Positions 1 to 8,959 of a stretch of DNA of 36,168 nt are shown here, piece after piece; position 1 is the first letter of the stretch, and every line of letters starts with the position of its first letter. Under the pieces are notes generated by a model, which was given only the letters and a program-made list of their open reading frames with translations, had not been told where the DNA came from and ran no database searches. The position numbers and the translations under genes were made by a program. This stretch comes from Acidimicrobiia bacterium (GTDB lineage: Bacteria > Actinomycetota > Acidimicrobiia > Spongiisociales > UBA5794), in NCBI GenBank assembly GCA_013003395.1, contig JABDJC010000088.1:1-36168 (forward strand), in the 5' to 3' direction.

Positions 1-2
1 GT

Positions 3-389
3 CAGCTCGACGCCGGCTCTGCACGAGACCTCCTCGTTGCCGCCAGGCCGTTTCGGTCGGGCGCCGTACTCAAGCCGTTCCTGGAGGCCTACAGAATCGT
101 TGCTGATGCCGTCGCGATCTTCCCGCCAGACACTGCGGTCGACCAGGCCGAGCTACTCGAGGCGTCAATCGCCCTCGGCAAGCAGTACGAGGCGCAGCGC
201 AAGATCCAAAGCGTCGAATCGGTGTCGACGGTGCTGTTCGACAGCGCCATCAAACTGGCCGCCAACAGGGGAATCCTCGAAGCGAGCGCCACCCGTTCCG
301 AGTTCGCAGCTGACATCACTGCGATCGTTTCTCACCTGTATGCGCTCGAAGCTCTGGAGGCCGGCCTCGACGCGGGCATAACCTCATGA
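3..389 (+). CDS. C-terminal part of a probable glycerol-3-phosphate acyltransferase (partial)
   Basis: An open frame enters from the left edge and runs 128 codons to a TGA at 387-389; the start lies outside the window. The visible protein is mostly helical, with a stretch reading FRSGAVLKPFLEAYRIVADA near its start followed by helices rich in Ala, Leu and Glu. The phrase 'KPFLEAYRIVADA' reminds me of the C-terminal helical region of PlsB-type glycerol-3-phosphate acyltransferases, where a long all-alpha tail follows the acyltransferase domain. The catalytic HxxxxD block is not in the window, so the family call rests on recall of this tail only. It lies upstream of, and in the same direction as, the DivIVA-like gene, but a good promoter at 444-473 suggests separate transcription. 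An unrelated helical protein is possible. Confidence 0.4.
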   Translation, partial: QLDAGSARDLLVAARPFRSGAVLKPFLEAYRIVADAVAIFPPDTAVDQAELLEASIALGKQYEAQRKIQSVESVSTVLFDSAIKLAANRGILEASATRSEFAADITAIVSHLYALEALEAGLDAGITS

Positions 390-443
390 CGACCTCCGAG
401 TGACTATGCAATGACTATTTCTCGCTGAACCGCGGTAACTAGG

Positions 444-473
444 TTGACTACGGGGAGTGCTCTGTCGTACTCT
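444..473 (+). promoter_or_regulatory. Sigma70-type promoter for the DivIVA-like gene
   Basis: TTGACT at 444-449 and TACTCT at 468-473 are separated by 18 nt. The first matches the housekeeping -35 consensus in the key TTGAC positions; the second fits TAnnnT. Transcription would start near 480, 17 nt before the GTG at 497 and 53 nt before the ATG at 533. Not tested experimentally. Confidence 0.5.
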
Positions 474-496
474 CTGGGTGGGCAATTGATGGGTAC

Positions 497-1483
497 GTGC
501 AGTCTGGGAAGGCCAAACTAGACAGGTGGCCTATGCAACACGCAGACTTCGATGTCGTCCGGCGGGGATATGACATCCATCAAGTCGACAACTTCCTGAC
601 CAGTATGCAACAGCAGGCGTCGGGTGGCTCTCAGCAACGACTCGAAGAACTCGAGACTGAGCTCAAGGCGGCTCGTGAGAAGGAAGAGGCTGTGCACCTC
701 ACTCTCATCGCCGCTACCAAGACTCGCGAAGAGATGCTCAAGACCGCAAAAGAGTCGATCGACGGCGAGGTCAGTGCAGCCCACGCCGAAGCCGAAGGGG
801 TCCGCAACAGCGCTCAGCGCGAAGCGTACGAGATGATCACCGCGGCACGCACGGACAGCGAGGCTGCGCTCAGCAGCGCTCGCACCGAAGCCACCGAGAT
901 CATCGAACGAGCTCGAGCCGAGGCGACGACCATCATCGCCGCCGCCAAGAAAGAAAGCTCCGAGATCTTCGCAATGATCGAAGACGAGTCGGCAAGAATC
1001 GTCGCCGACCGCGACGCCGAACTCAAGGCTCGCTCTGACGCCTTCGACAAGGAACATGAAGAAGTCCGTGGACGACTTGCGCAATGGCACACCATCGCCA
1101 CCGACCTCGAGTCGAGAATGAGCGCGATCGCTCGCGGCTCCCTGAGCCAACTCACCGAGGTGACTTCGACGTTAAACACGCACAAGGCTGAGCTCGAGCC
1201 ATCCCGGTTCGAAAGTGTGACCCCTCCGCCACAGAAGGCCCCCGAGGCCTACCGCTCGAGGTTCACCGACCTCGCAGAATCAGTCGAAAGCGAGGAGAAG
1301 AAGGAAGTCGAGCCTGAGGTTCGCGGTTCCTACTACTCCCGCCGCTCGGCGAACCTCCCCCGTCTGGGGGCGGATGCTGCCGGTGGAGTGCTCTCTGCCG
1401 TCAGTGCGCTACGGCCGGCACCCGAGGGTGTTGAGAGTGGCGCCGACGCAAAGGCTGAGGTCATCGACCTGGTCAGCGCGTAA
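497..1483 (+). CDS. DivIVA/Wag31-like coiled-coil protein
   Basis: A 328-residue cytoplasmic protein if started at the GTG at 497; the ATG at 533 (316 residues) is a serious alternative because it places the conserved motif at the very N-terminus and has AGGTGG 3 nt upstream. The first domain (about residues 16-36) reads FDVVRRGYDIHQVDNFL, the membrane-curvature-binding N-terminal motif of DivIVA proteins. A long coiled coil follows to about residue 200, made of Ala/Glu/Arg-rich heptads such as repeated AEAxxIIxxAR blocks, then a linker with Pro and Ser and a low-complexity C-terminus. In actinobacteria this family gathers at poles and septa and recruits wall-synthesis machinery; this copy is a DivIVA-domain paralogue and may not be the essential polar one, since no mur/fts/sep genes flank it. 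A strong hairpin terminator lies about 90 nt downstream. Confidence 0.8.
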   Translation: MQSGKAKLDRWPMQHADFDVVRRGYDIHQVDNFLTSMQQQASGGSQQRLEELETELKAAREKEEAVHLTLIAATKTREEMLKTAKESIDGEVSAAHAEAEGVRNSAQREAYEMITAARTDSEAALSSARTEATEIIERARAEATTIIAAAKKESSEIFAMIEDESARIVADRDAELKARSDAFDKEHEEVRGRLAQWHTIATDLESRMSAIARGSLSQLTEVTSTLNTHKAELEPSRFESVTPPPQKAPEAYRSRFTDLAESVESEEKKEVEPEVRGSYYSRRSANLPRLGADAAGGVLSAVSALRPAPEGVESGADAKAEVIDLVSA

Positions 1484-1571
1484 CCCTCGGATGGAGGCAG
1501 TCGGTTAGTCGAATACCCGCACGCATTCGGCGACTGCACACCCGAGCCGGGTGTCTCCATCCCTTCTGTAA

Positions 1572-1599
1572 ACAACGGCGCCCTTCGGGGCGCCGTTGT
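1572..1599. terminator. Bidirectional intrinsic terminator with TTCG tetraloop
   Basis: Perfect 12-bp stem: ACAACGGCGCCC at 1572-1583 pairs with 1588-1599 around a TTCG loop closed by C-G, an exceptionally stable tetraloop. It lies between the convergent DivIVA-like and NfuA genes; the NfuA stop codon at 1601-1603 is 1 nt away. The T-rich flank (TTGTTTAC) is on the minus-strand side, so the fit is best for the NfuA transcript, though it can serve both. Confidence 0.8.
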
Positions 1600-1600
1600 G

Positions 1601-2215
1601 CTATTTGGCGGCAGCCTCGAAATACGGGTTGGCGCCTGAGGCATGGTCGGTGACATCGACGATGTTGAGAATCTCAGGCACGGCCTCTTTGAGTGCCACT
1701 TCGATCCCCTGGCGCAGCGTCATGGCCGCCATGCCGCACCCCTGACAACCGCCACCCAGCCGCAAGAACGCGGTGCCATCTTCAACGGCGACCAGTTCGG
1801 CGAACCCGCCGTGACCTGCGATGGCCGGATTGATCTGGTTGTCGAGCACCCACTTGGCACGTTCGGCGACCTCGCCGGTGAGTTCGGCGGCACCGGAGGT
1901 GTCGATCATCGGGCTGGGGCTGTTCGGATTCTGCAGCACCAGTCCAGGGTTCAGGAGATCATTCGACAGATCGAGCACCGATCCCTGGAGCTTGTCGATC
2001 GATCCGCGATCGATGACCACCGGAAGGCGTCCGTGTTGCTCCACCAGATCCTGCTCCGCTGCGTCTGCAAGGTGCATGAACGCGGTCTCGTAGGTGTATC
2101 CCCGCGCTCCGACGCCGGTGACGGACAGGCTGAGCGCGATCTGCTCGTCACCTTCCTCGCCGTCCAGGAGTTCGAGGATGCGTTCAAGGGCCTTCTCAGT
2201 GATGTCAATGGTCAT
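1601..2215 (-). CDS. nfuA: NfuA-type Fe-S cluster carrier protein
   Basis: A 204-residue protein in the Fe-S assembly pathway; the Nfu domain carries a 4Fe-4S cluster between two subunits and passes it to target enzymes. The C-terminal Nfu domain (about residues 110-204) contains HGGFAELVAVEDG and the cluster-binding CxxC (Cys about 156 and 159) in GGGCQGCGMAAMTL. The N-terminal half resembles a degenerate A-type (HesB-like) domain lacking its cysteines, which is the NfuA two-domain architecture. I chose the ATG at 2215 because MTIDITEKALERI begins the family-like sequence; an upstream in-frame ATG at 2269 would add 18 unlike residues and run into the neighbouring divergent gene. It is divergent from the ATP-grasp gene with about 60 nt between them and ends directly at a terminator. 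Confidence 0.85.
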   Translation of the reverse strand: MTIDITEKALERILELLDGEEGDEQIALSLSVTGVGARGYTYETAFMHLADAAEQDLVEQHGRLPVVIDRGSIDKLQGSVLDLSNDLLNPGLVLQNPNSPSPMIDTSGAAELTGEVAERAKWVLDNQINPAIAGHGGFAELVAVEDGTAFLRLGGGCQGCGMAAMTLRQGIEVALKEAVPEILNIVDVTDHASGANPYFEAAAK

Positions 2216-2275
2216 GGTGGAAGGGTAACCGCACCTGTGGTCCAAAGATTCCGAACAGACACCTAGCATTTGTTG

Positions 2276-3478
2276 GTGTCAACCACCGGCCTCATCCTCC
2301 CCTCCTCGGGTTATCGCACTGAAGACTTCATCACGGCGGCACGGCGGCTGCGTTGCGATCTGGTCGTCATCTCAGACGAACATCAGATTCTCGCCACACC
2401 CGACCAGTTCATGGAGGTCGACCTCAACGAGCCCGATGCTTCCGCCGACCGCATCGCTCGAACCTTCCCGAATCTCGACGCAATCATCGCCGCCGACGAC
2501 GGCGGGGTGCTGCTGGCGGCCAAAGTGGGCGAGTTGCTCGATCTCCCACACAATCCCCCCGCGGCGGCCGCGGCCACCCGTGACAAGATCGCACAGCGCA
2601 TGGCGTGGCAGCGTGCGGGCCTTGCCCAGCCAGACTTCCGGATCGTTCGGTCCGCAGACGAACTGAACACGGATCTGCCCTATCCCGTGGTCGTGAAGCC
2701 GGCCAGCCGGTCGGCAAGTGAAGGTGTCATCAGAGCCGATGATGTGGACGCCCTGGAGAGCGCTTATGAGAGAACCAGACGCCTCGTTGGCGATTCCGCT
2801 CCATTGATCGTCGAAACCTTCATGCCCGGCCGAGAGGTCGCGCTCGAAGCACTGCTGCGACAGGGCGAGCTGACGCCGTTGTCGCTGTTCGACAAGCCGG
2901 ATCCGATGGATGGACCCTATTTCGCCGAGACCATCCTCATCAGCCCGAGTCGGCTGGCACCGCATCTCCAGCGACGCGTGAAGCAGGCCGCCGGCGACGC
3001 ATGCAGAGCACTCGGACTCGAGGAGGGCCCGGTGCACATCGAGTTTCGGGTCTCAGACGATGGTGTGCCCGGACTCATCGAGTTGGCTGCTCGCCCCATC
3101 GGCGGTATGTGCGGGCGCGCCATCCGATTCTCCGTGCTGTCGGTCCCACTGGAAGAAATACTCATGCGGGCTGCGTTGGGTCGCTCCATCGGGTCCATCG
3201 AACCGAGTTCGGCCGCGACCGGCGTCTACATGCTCAACGCCCCACAGACCGGCACCTTCGTCAACGTCAGCGGCGTCGCCCAGGCGCTCGAGGTACCCGG
3301 GATCATCGAAGTGACGATCACCGCCGCCAGAGGCTCGACCGTCACTGCGCTCCCCGACGGTGGTTCCTACCTCGGGTTCGTGTTTGCGCGCGCCGCCACA
3401 CCACATGCAGTGGAGGTCGCGCTACGCGCAGGCCAATCGAAGCTACGGACGCACATCACGCCGCTCAGCGGCGAGTGA
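2276..3478 (+). CDS. ATP-grasp domain ligase of unknown substrate
   Basis: A 400-residue cytoplasmic enzyme of the ATP-grasp superfamily, which joins a carboxylate (activated as acyl phosphate) to an amine or similar nucleophile. The order is the usual one: N-terminal Rossmann-like preATP-grasp part (1-95, with DAIIAADDGG), then the lid/nucleotide region (PYPVVVKPASRSASEGV, lysine for ATP at about 142), then the metal/phosphate region (GPVHIEFRV, GLIELAARPIGG) where Glu residues bind magnesium. The C-terminal part (about 310-400) matches the extra domain of L-amino-acid-ligase-like members. GTG at 2276 is chosen; TTG codons at 2270 and 2273 are also in frame and no clear ribosome site is visible, so a leaderless message is possible. 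It faces the acyl-CoA synthetase gene tail to tail, 6 nt apart. Substrate cannot be told from sequence; peptide or amino-acid ligation is the family norm. Confidence 0.75.
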   Translation: MSTTGLILPSSGYRTEDFITAARRLRCDLVVISDEHQILATPDQFMEVDLNEPDASADRIARTFPNLDAIIAADDGGVLLAAKVGELLDLPHNPPAAAAATRDKIAQRMAWQRAGLAQPDFRIVRSADELNTDLPYPVVVKPASRSASEGVIRADDVDALESAYERTRRLVGDSAPLIVETFMPGREVALEALLRQGELTPLSLFDKPDPMDGPYFAETILISPSRLAPHLQRRVKQAAGDACRALGLEEGPVHIEFRVSDDGVPGLIELAARPIGGMCGRAIRFSVLSVPLEEILMRAALGRSIGSIEPSSAATGVYMLNAPQTGTFVNVSGVAQALEVPGIIEVTITAARGSTVTALPDGGSYLGFVFARAATPHAVEVALRAGQSKLRTHITPLSGE

Positions 3479-3484
3479 TCGTCG

Positions 3485-5260
<1,776 letters not shown>

Positions 5261-5362
5261 TACCTGAAACCTCTCGTGAATTGTTCTGGAGACTTTACCT
5301 TGGTTGGACGGGGCCAAAGCGGCGTAGCGAGCAAGCACTCCGTCCCTGGAATACCTGGCAGA

Positions 5363-6853
5363 ATGCCGCCGATGCAACGAACTTCTGGCGTACTACTTCA
5401 TCCTTCGAGCCTATGGGGTCGCTTCGGTATCGGGGACCTGGGTCCTGCGGCCAGCGAGTGGATTCGGTTTCTCGGCGAAACGAAGACCGGGCTGTGGCAG
5501 ATACTCCCTCTGGGGCCAACCGGCTACGGAGATTCCCCCTATCAAACGTTCTCGTCGTTTGCGGGCAACACCTTCTTGTTGAGTCCGACGCGTCTCGTTC
5601 GCGACGGGTTCCTCACCCCAGACGACGTCGAAGACGTCCCTGACTTTCCGGCGGATCGAATCGACTTCGGCTGGGTGATCGGCTGGAAGGACGACCTACT
5701 GGACACCGCGTACGGGCACTTCAAGGCGGGAGACGCCGCGTCCTGGCGACTCGAGGTCACCGAATGGGCGGCCGCACAACCGTGGCTCGACGACTACGCG
5801 TTGTTCCGGGCATTGAAGGACGAATACGGTGGTGAGCCGTGGACCACATGGGACCAAGCGGTTCGCCTGAGGGATGCCGATGCGCTCGCCGAAGCACGTA
5901 CTCGTCTCGCCGACAGCGTGGAGCGTCATGTCCTCGGGCAGTTCCTTTTCGCTCGCCAGTGGGCGGAAGTGAAAGAAGAAGCCCACAGCGCCGGCGTCCG
6001 CATCGTTGGAGATCTCCCGATCTTCGTAGCGGCAGACTCTGCCGACGTCTGGGCGAACCAGGAACTGTTCATGCTCGATGACGAGGGACAACCTCTTGTC
6101 GTGGCCGGCGTCCCACCCGACTACTTCTCCGCAACCGGGCAACTCTGGGGCAACCCGCTGTACCGATGGGACAGGCACCACGAGACGGGGTTCGCGTGGT
6201 GGAAGGCTCGGCTGCGATCCGTCCTGGATGCCGTCGACATCGTCCGGATCGACCACTTCAGAGCGTTCGCCGACTACTGGGAGATTCCCGCGGATGCGCC
6301 GACTGCGGAAACGGGTCGCTGGCAATACGGCCCTGGGGATGCATTTTTCGCCGCGATTCGTGATGAGTTCGGTGAGTTGCCGATCATCGCCGAAGACCTT
6401 GGCGAGTTGCACGACATCGTGTTCGAACTACGCGACCGCTGGAATCTTCCCGGCATGTCAGTGCTGCAGTTTGCGTTCGACGGCGATCCCGACAACGACT
6501 TCCTCCCTCATCGGTACCGCGAGCACAGCGTGGCGTACACGGGCACTCACGACAACGACACGACCGTTGGGTGGTGGGAGTCGGCTTCGGACACCGAGAA
6601 GAACATGGCACGGAACTACCTCGGCACCGACGGCGACGACATCGCCGCTGCGATGGTGTGGGCCGTATGGGCGTCACGGGCCGAGGTCGCCGTCGCCCCG
6701 CTGCAGGACTTCCTGCGGCTCGGGACCGAGGCCCGAATGAACACCCCGGGCGAGCCTGCAGGCAATTGGTCGTGGCGGTTGCGGCAAGAGCAACTGTCTG
6801 ATCACCTTGCCAGCGAGATGCGGGCGCTCAACGAGGCGGCGCACCGCGTCTAG
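5363..6853 (+). CDS. malQ: 4-alpha-glucanotransferase (amylomaltase, GH77)
   Basis: A 496-residue cytoplasmic enzyme that transfers alpha-1,4-glucan segments between maltodextrins, linking maltose/glycogen turnover. All three catalytic carboxylates of GH77 are visible: nucleophile Asp 297 in RIDHFRAF, acid/base Glu 344 in IIAEDLGE, and Asp 397 in YTGTHDNDT. This spacing is nearly that of Thermus amylomaltase (293/340/395). The N-terminus carries the family opening SGVLLHPSSLWGRFGIGDLGP. The ATG at 5363 (or 5372) fits family length; the open frame extends upstream to 5228 but there reads unlike sequence overlapping the divergent ligase leader. Its stop codon shares the palindrome CTAG (6850-6853) with the stop of the convergent metallo-hydrolase gene. 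No other glycogen gene lies nearby. Confidence 0.92.
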   Translation: MPPMQRTSGVLLHPSSLWGRFGIGDLGPAASEWIRFLGETKTGLWQILPLGPTGYGDSPYQTFSSFAGNTFLLSPTRLVRDGFLTPDDVEDVPDFPADRIDFGWVIGWKDDLLDTAYGHFKAGDAASWRLEVTEWAAAQPWLDDYALFRALKDEYGGEPWTTWDQAVRLRDADALAEARTRLADSVERHVLGQFLFARQWAEVKEEAHSAGVRIVGDLPIFVAADSADVWANQELFMLDDEGQPLVVAGVPPDYFSATGQLWGNPLYRWDRHHETGFAWWKARLRSVLDAVDIVRIDHFRAFADYWEIPADAPTAETGRWQYGPGDAFFAAIRDEFGELPIIAEDLGELHDIVFELRDRWNLPGMSVLQFAFDGDPDNDFLPHRYREHSVAYTGTHDNDTTVGWWESASDTEKNMARNYLGTDGDDIAAAMVWAVWASRAEVAVAPLQDFLRLGTEARMNTPGEPAGNWSWRLRQEQLSDHLASEMRALNEAAHRV

Positions 6854-7686
6854 AGGTCGATCTCCATCATGTCGGTTGCTACGTGGAAGCCTCTCGCCGC
6901 TGCCGATTTCGATTCCACGCTCTGTGGATCGGTGAGCGGGTTGCTGTGATTGAGGTGCGTGAGCACGATCATGCGCTCTCCCACGAGATGTTCGAACCGG
7001 TCCATCGTGTCGGTTGCGATCGGATGCGGGAACGTGCTCATGTCGCGATTCGGTAGCTCGTCGCGGCTGTAGAACGACGTGTCCACGAGCGAGATGTCGT
7101 GATTCGCCACCTCACGTTCCGCCTCCGGGCTCCAGGCATCGAGGTCCGGAAGATAAAACGCACTCACTCCGGTCGACTGATTGGTGATCGAGAACCCGAC
7201 CGTGTCGGTGAATTCGGCGCGATGCGGCACCACTACAGGCCGGAGTGACACGCCCTCCCACGGTTCGAACTCCTGACCCTCGGCGAGTGGGTTGAGGGCG
7301 ATGTGGCCAAACACGACCAACGCCTGCCACGGCTGGTTGGCCGTCAGGAACTGGGCCATACGAGGTGTGACCCAACACGGCAGGCCCCGAGCCGCCTGTG
7401 CCTCCATCCCAAAGTTCACGAGGCCGGTGTAGTGACCCATGTGAGCGTGAGTGATCGCCACGCCGTCGAACGGATCTGCGCTGCTCCGCTGCGAGTACCA
7501 GTCGTGCGCCATCAGCGCTCGCTGCTGGTGCCGAAGATCAGGCGACGCGTCGATGAGGAACGCATGACCCCCGTCTGAAACGATCGCCAGGCTCGCGGTG
7601 TACCGCTGCTCTTGCGCCGGACTCATGCCCAGTTGCGGCACTCCACCGTCCTGAGCCGACCCCAGCACCACCAACCGTAGATTCAC
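6850..7686 (-). CDS. PqqB-like metallo-beta-lactamase-fold hydrolase
   Basis: A 278-residue MBL-fold protein. The opening VVLGSAQDGGVPQLG and the following DASPDLRHQ are characteristic of PqqB, the hydroxylase-like member acting in PQQ synthesis. The metal motif reads THAHMGHYTGL: the Asp of the usual HxHxDH is replaced by Gly, as I recall for PqqB-like side branches; further ligands are likely in VVVPHRAEFTD, DTSFYS and LTHLNHSNPL. No pqqA, pqqC, pqqD or pqqE is visible in the window, so a role in PQQ synthesis is doubtful. The GTG start at 7686 overlaps the upstream stop codon (GTGA, 7683-7686), so it is translationally coupled as the last gene of the amino-acid transporter operon. A hydrolase on an amino-acid derivative taken up by that transporter is a reasonable guess only. 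Confidence 0.75.
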   Translation of the reverse strand: MNLRLVVLGSAQDGGVPQLGMSPAQEQRYTASLAIVSDGGHAFLIDASPDLRHQQRALMAHDWYSQRSSADPFDGVAITHAHMGHYTGLVNFGMEAQAARGLPCWVTPRMAQFLTANQPWQALVVFGHIALNPLAEGQEFEPWEGVSLRPVVVPHRAEFTDTVGFSITNQSTGVSAFYLPDLDAWSPEAEREVANHDISLVDTSFYSRDELPNRDMSTFPHPIATDTMDRFEHLVGERMIVLTHLNHSNPLTDPQSVESKSAAARGFHVATDMMEIDL

Positions 7687-8045
7687 AACCAGGTCTCCTG
7701 GACCGTCAGCCAGCCAAGACCCTCGTCGCGTTTGCGGAACACCACGGTCGAAATCCTGCCCTTTGTTCCGTCGTGCCACTCTTCGTAGCGGGCGACGACG
7801 AAGTCGGCCGATTCCGACAGGAGACGGTGGTTTCTCGTCTCGATCCTTGTGGCTCGGCTTCCGCGGGCATTGTCGACGCTCGCAACGGTCTCGTCGGCAG
7901 TGTGTTCGGCGCCATTTGGGTCCACGATCGTGAAGTCGGCTTCGAGGGCGTCACTGAGGCGCGTCAGGTCGCTCTCCTGTGCACTGCCGGAGAACCAGTC
8001 GGCGAAGAAGTCGTGCAGACCCTCGATCTCAGCCTTCCAGGTCAT
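7683..8045 (-). CDS. NTF2-like (SnoaL/DUF4440-type) small protein
   Basis: A 120-residue protein with the alpha-plus-beta pattern of the NTF2-like cone fold: an N-terminal helix (IEGLHDFFADWFSG), a helix-strand LSDALEADFTIVDPNG, then antiparallel strands ending in a Trp-containing strand WLTVQETWL. Such proteins are small enzymes (isomerases, cyclases) or binding proteins; catalytic residues cannot be assigned. The ATG at 8045 overlaps the permease stop (ATGA at 8042-8045), and its own stop overlaps the start of the PqqB-like gene, giving three genes in tight translational coupling. That coupling suggests the product acts together with the transporter cargo. Confidence 0.65.
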   Translation of the reverse strand: MTWKAEIEGLHDFFADWFSGSAQESDLTRLSDALEADFTIVDPNGAEHTADETVASVDNARGSRATRIETRNHRLLSESADFVVARYEEWHDGTKGRISTVVFRKRDEGLGWLTVQETWL

Positions 8046-8884
8046 GTGCCGGGAACCGAGATCTTGTTCTCGTACCAACGCAGGAGGAGGCTCAGGATCA
8101 GGGTCAACGCGACGTAGATCACCATCAGGATGAAGAAGCTCTCACGAAATCTGAAGGTCGAGCCCGAGTAGAGACGAGCCTGCTGTGTCAGCTCTCGCAC
8201 TGCCAGCACTGACAGCAACGAGGTGTCCTTCATGAGAGAGATGAGGTCGTTGCCGAGCGCGGGGAGCATGTTCCGCACGGCTTGCGGCAGGATGATCAGC
8301 CGCATTACCTGCCTGCCGTGAAGGCCAACGGCTTTCCCGGCCTCGATCTGGCCGACAGGGACTGATTGGATGCCGGCGCGAATGACCTCGGCGATGAATG
8401 CTGCGTAGAACAACGCCAGCGCAGCTGCACCTCGATAGGCCTGAGTGATGGCTCGGCTCTCGACCCTGATCAGGTCGGCGAAGTCGGGAGCAAGTACGAA
8501 CGCCACAGCGAACATGAACACGATGACAGGGATGCCCCGCACGAACTCGATGTAGAGCGTGGCGGCGTTGCGGACGAACGTCACGAGGGCTCGACGCGCC
8601 AGTCCGGCTCCGTCGCGTGGCTGAGCGATACGGCCAAGCCCGATGATGAGACCGAGCGCGAGTGAGGCGATGAACGCCGCAATGGTCACCGCGAAGGTGA
8701 GCGTAAGTCCTGGGATGATTCGCAGGAACGCTTCTTGGTACTCCACGTTCAGGAAAACCGTCAGCGCCATTGCACCGATGATCCCGAGCAGCGCTACGAG
8801 CCACCAAGGGAACTCCGAAGCACTCCACGAGATGATGCTGGACGCGGGGGCCGGCGAGGTCTCTTCCGGTTTCACGATCTCCAC
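8042..8884 (-). CDS. Polar amino-acid ABC transporter permease (HisM/GlnP family)
   Basis: A roughly 280-residue inner-membrane permease. After a short cytoplasmic N-terminus come hydrophobic spans WWLVALLGIIGAMALTVFL and IIPGLTLTFAVTIAAFIASLALGLIIGL, then further spans, and the EAA loop AGIQSVPVGQIEAGKAVGL that contacts the ATPase. The pattern is that of HisM/GlnP-type permeases for polar amino acids. The open frame reaches a GTG at 8917, but that codon lies in the loop of a terminator-like hairpin (8908-8928); I therefore prefer the GTG at 8884, which has GGGA 8 nt upstream; GTG 8875 is another option. The partner binding lipoprotein is upstream. No ABC ATPase gene lies in the operon or window, so an ATPase must be shared from elsewhere. 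Confidence 0.85.
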   Translation of the reverse strand: MEIVKPEETSPAPASSIISWSASEFPWWLVALLGIIGAMALTVFLNVEYQEAFLRIIPGLTLTFAVTIAAFIASLALGLIIGLGRIAQPRDGAGLARRALVTFVRNAATLYIEFVRGIPVIVFMFAVAFVLAPDFADLIRVESRAITQAYRGAAALALFYAAFIAEVIRAGIQSVPVGQIEAGKAVGLHGRQVMRLIILPQAVRNMLPALGNDLISLMKDTSLLSVLAVRELTQQARLYSGSTFRFRESFFILMVIYVALTLILSLLLRWYENKISVPGT

Positions 8885-8900
8885 GTCACACGTCCCGCAA

Positions 8901-8928
8901 TAGAAAACGCCGGGCACAAGGCCCGGCG
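8901..8928 (-). terminator. Attenuator-like terminator between binding-protein and permease genes
   Basis: On the minus strand an 8-bp perfect GC stem (CGCCGGGC, 5-nt loop, GCCCGGCG; 8928 to 8908) is followed at once by TTTTCTA (8907-8901). This is a textbook intrinsic terminator in the 75-nt gap after the binding-protein gene. In ABC operons such a hairpin commonly lets most transcripts end after the abundant binding protein and lowers permease output; it also protects the upstream message. Confidence 0.75.
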
Positions 8929-8959
8929 CATCCTAGAGACGTGGTCTCTGCGTTGACTG

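Noticed and set aside
2216-2269. Upstream ATG for the NfuA gene
   Set aside because: It adds 18 residues unlike the family and leaves no room for a divergent promoter.
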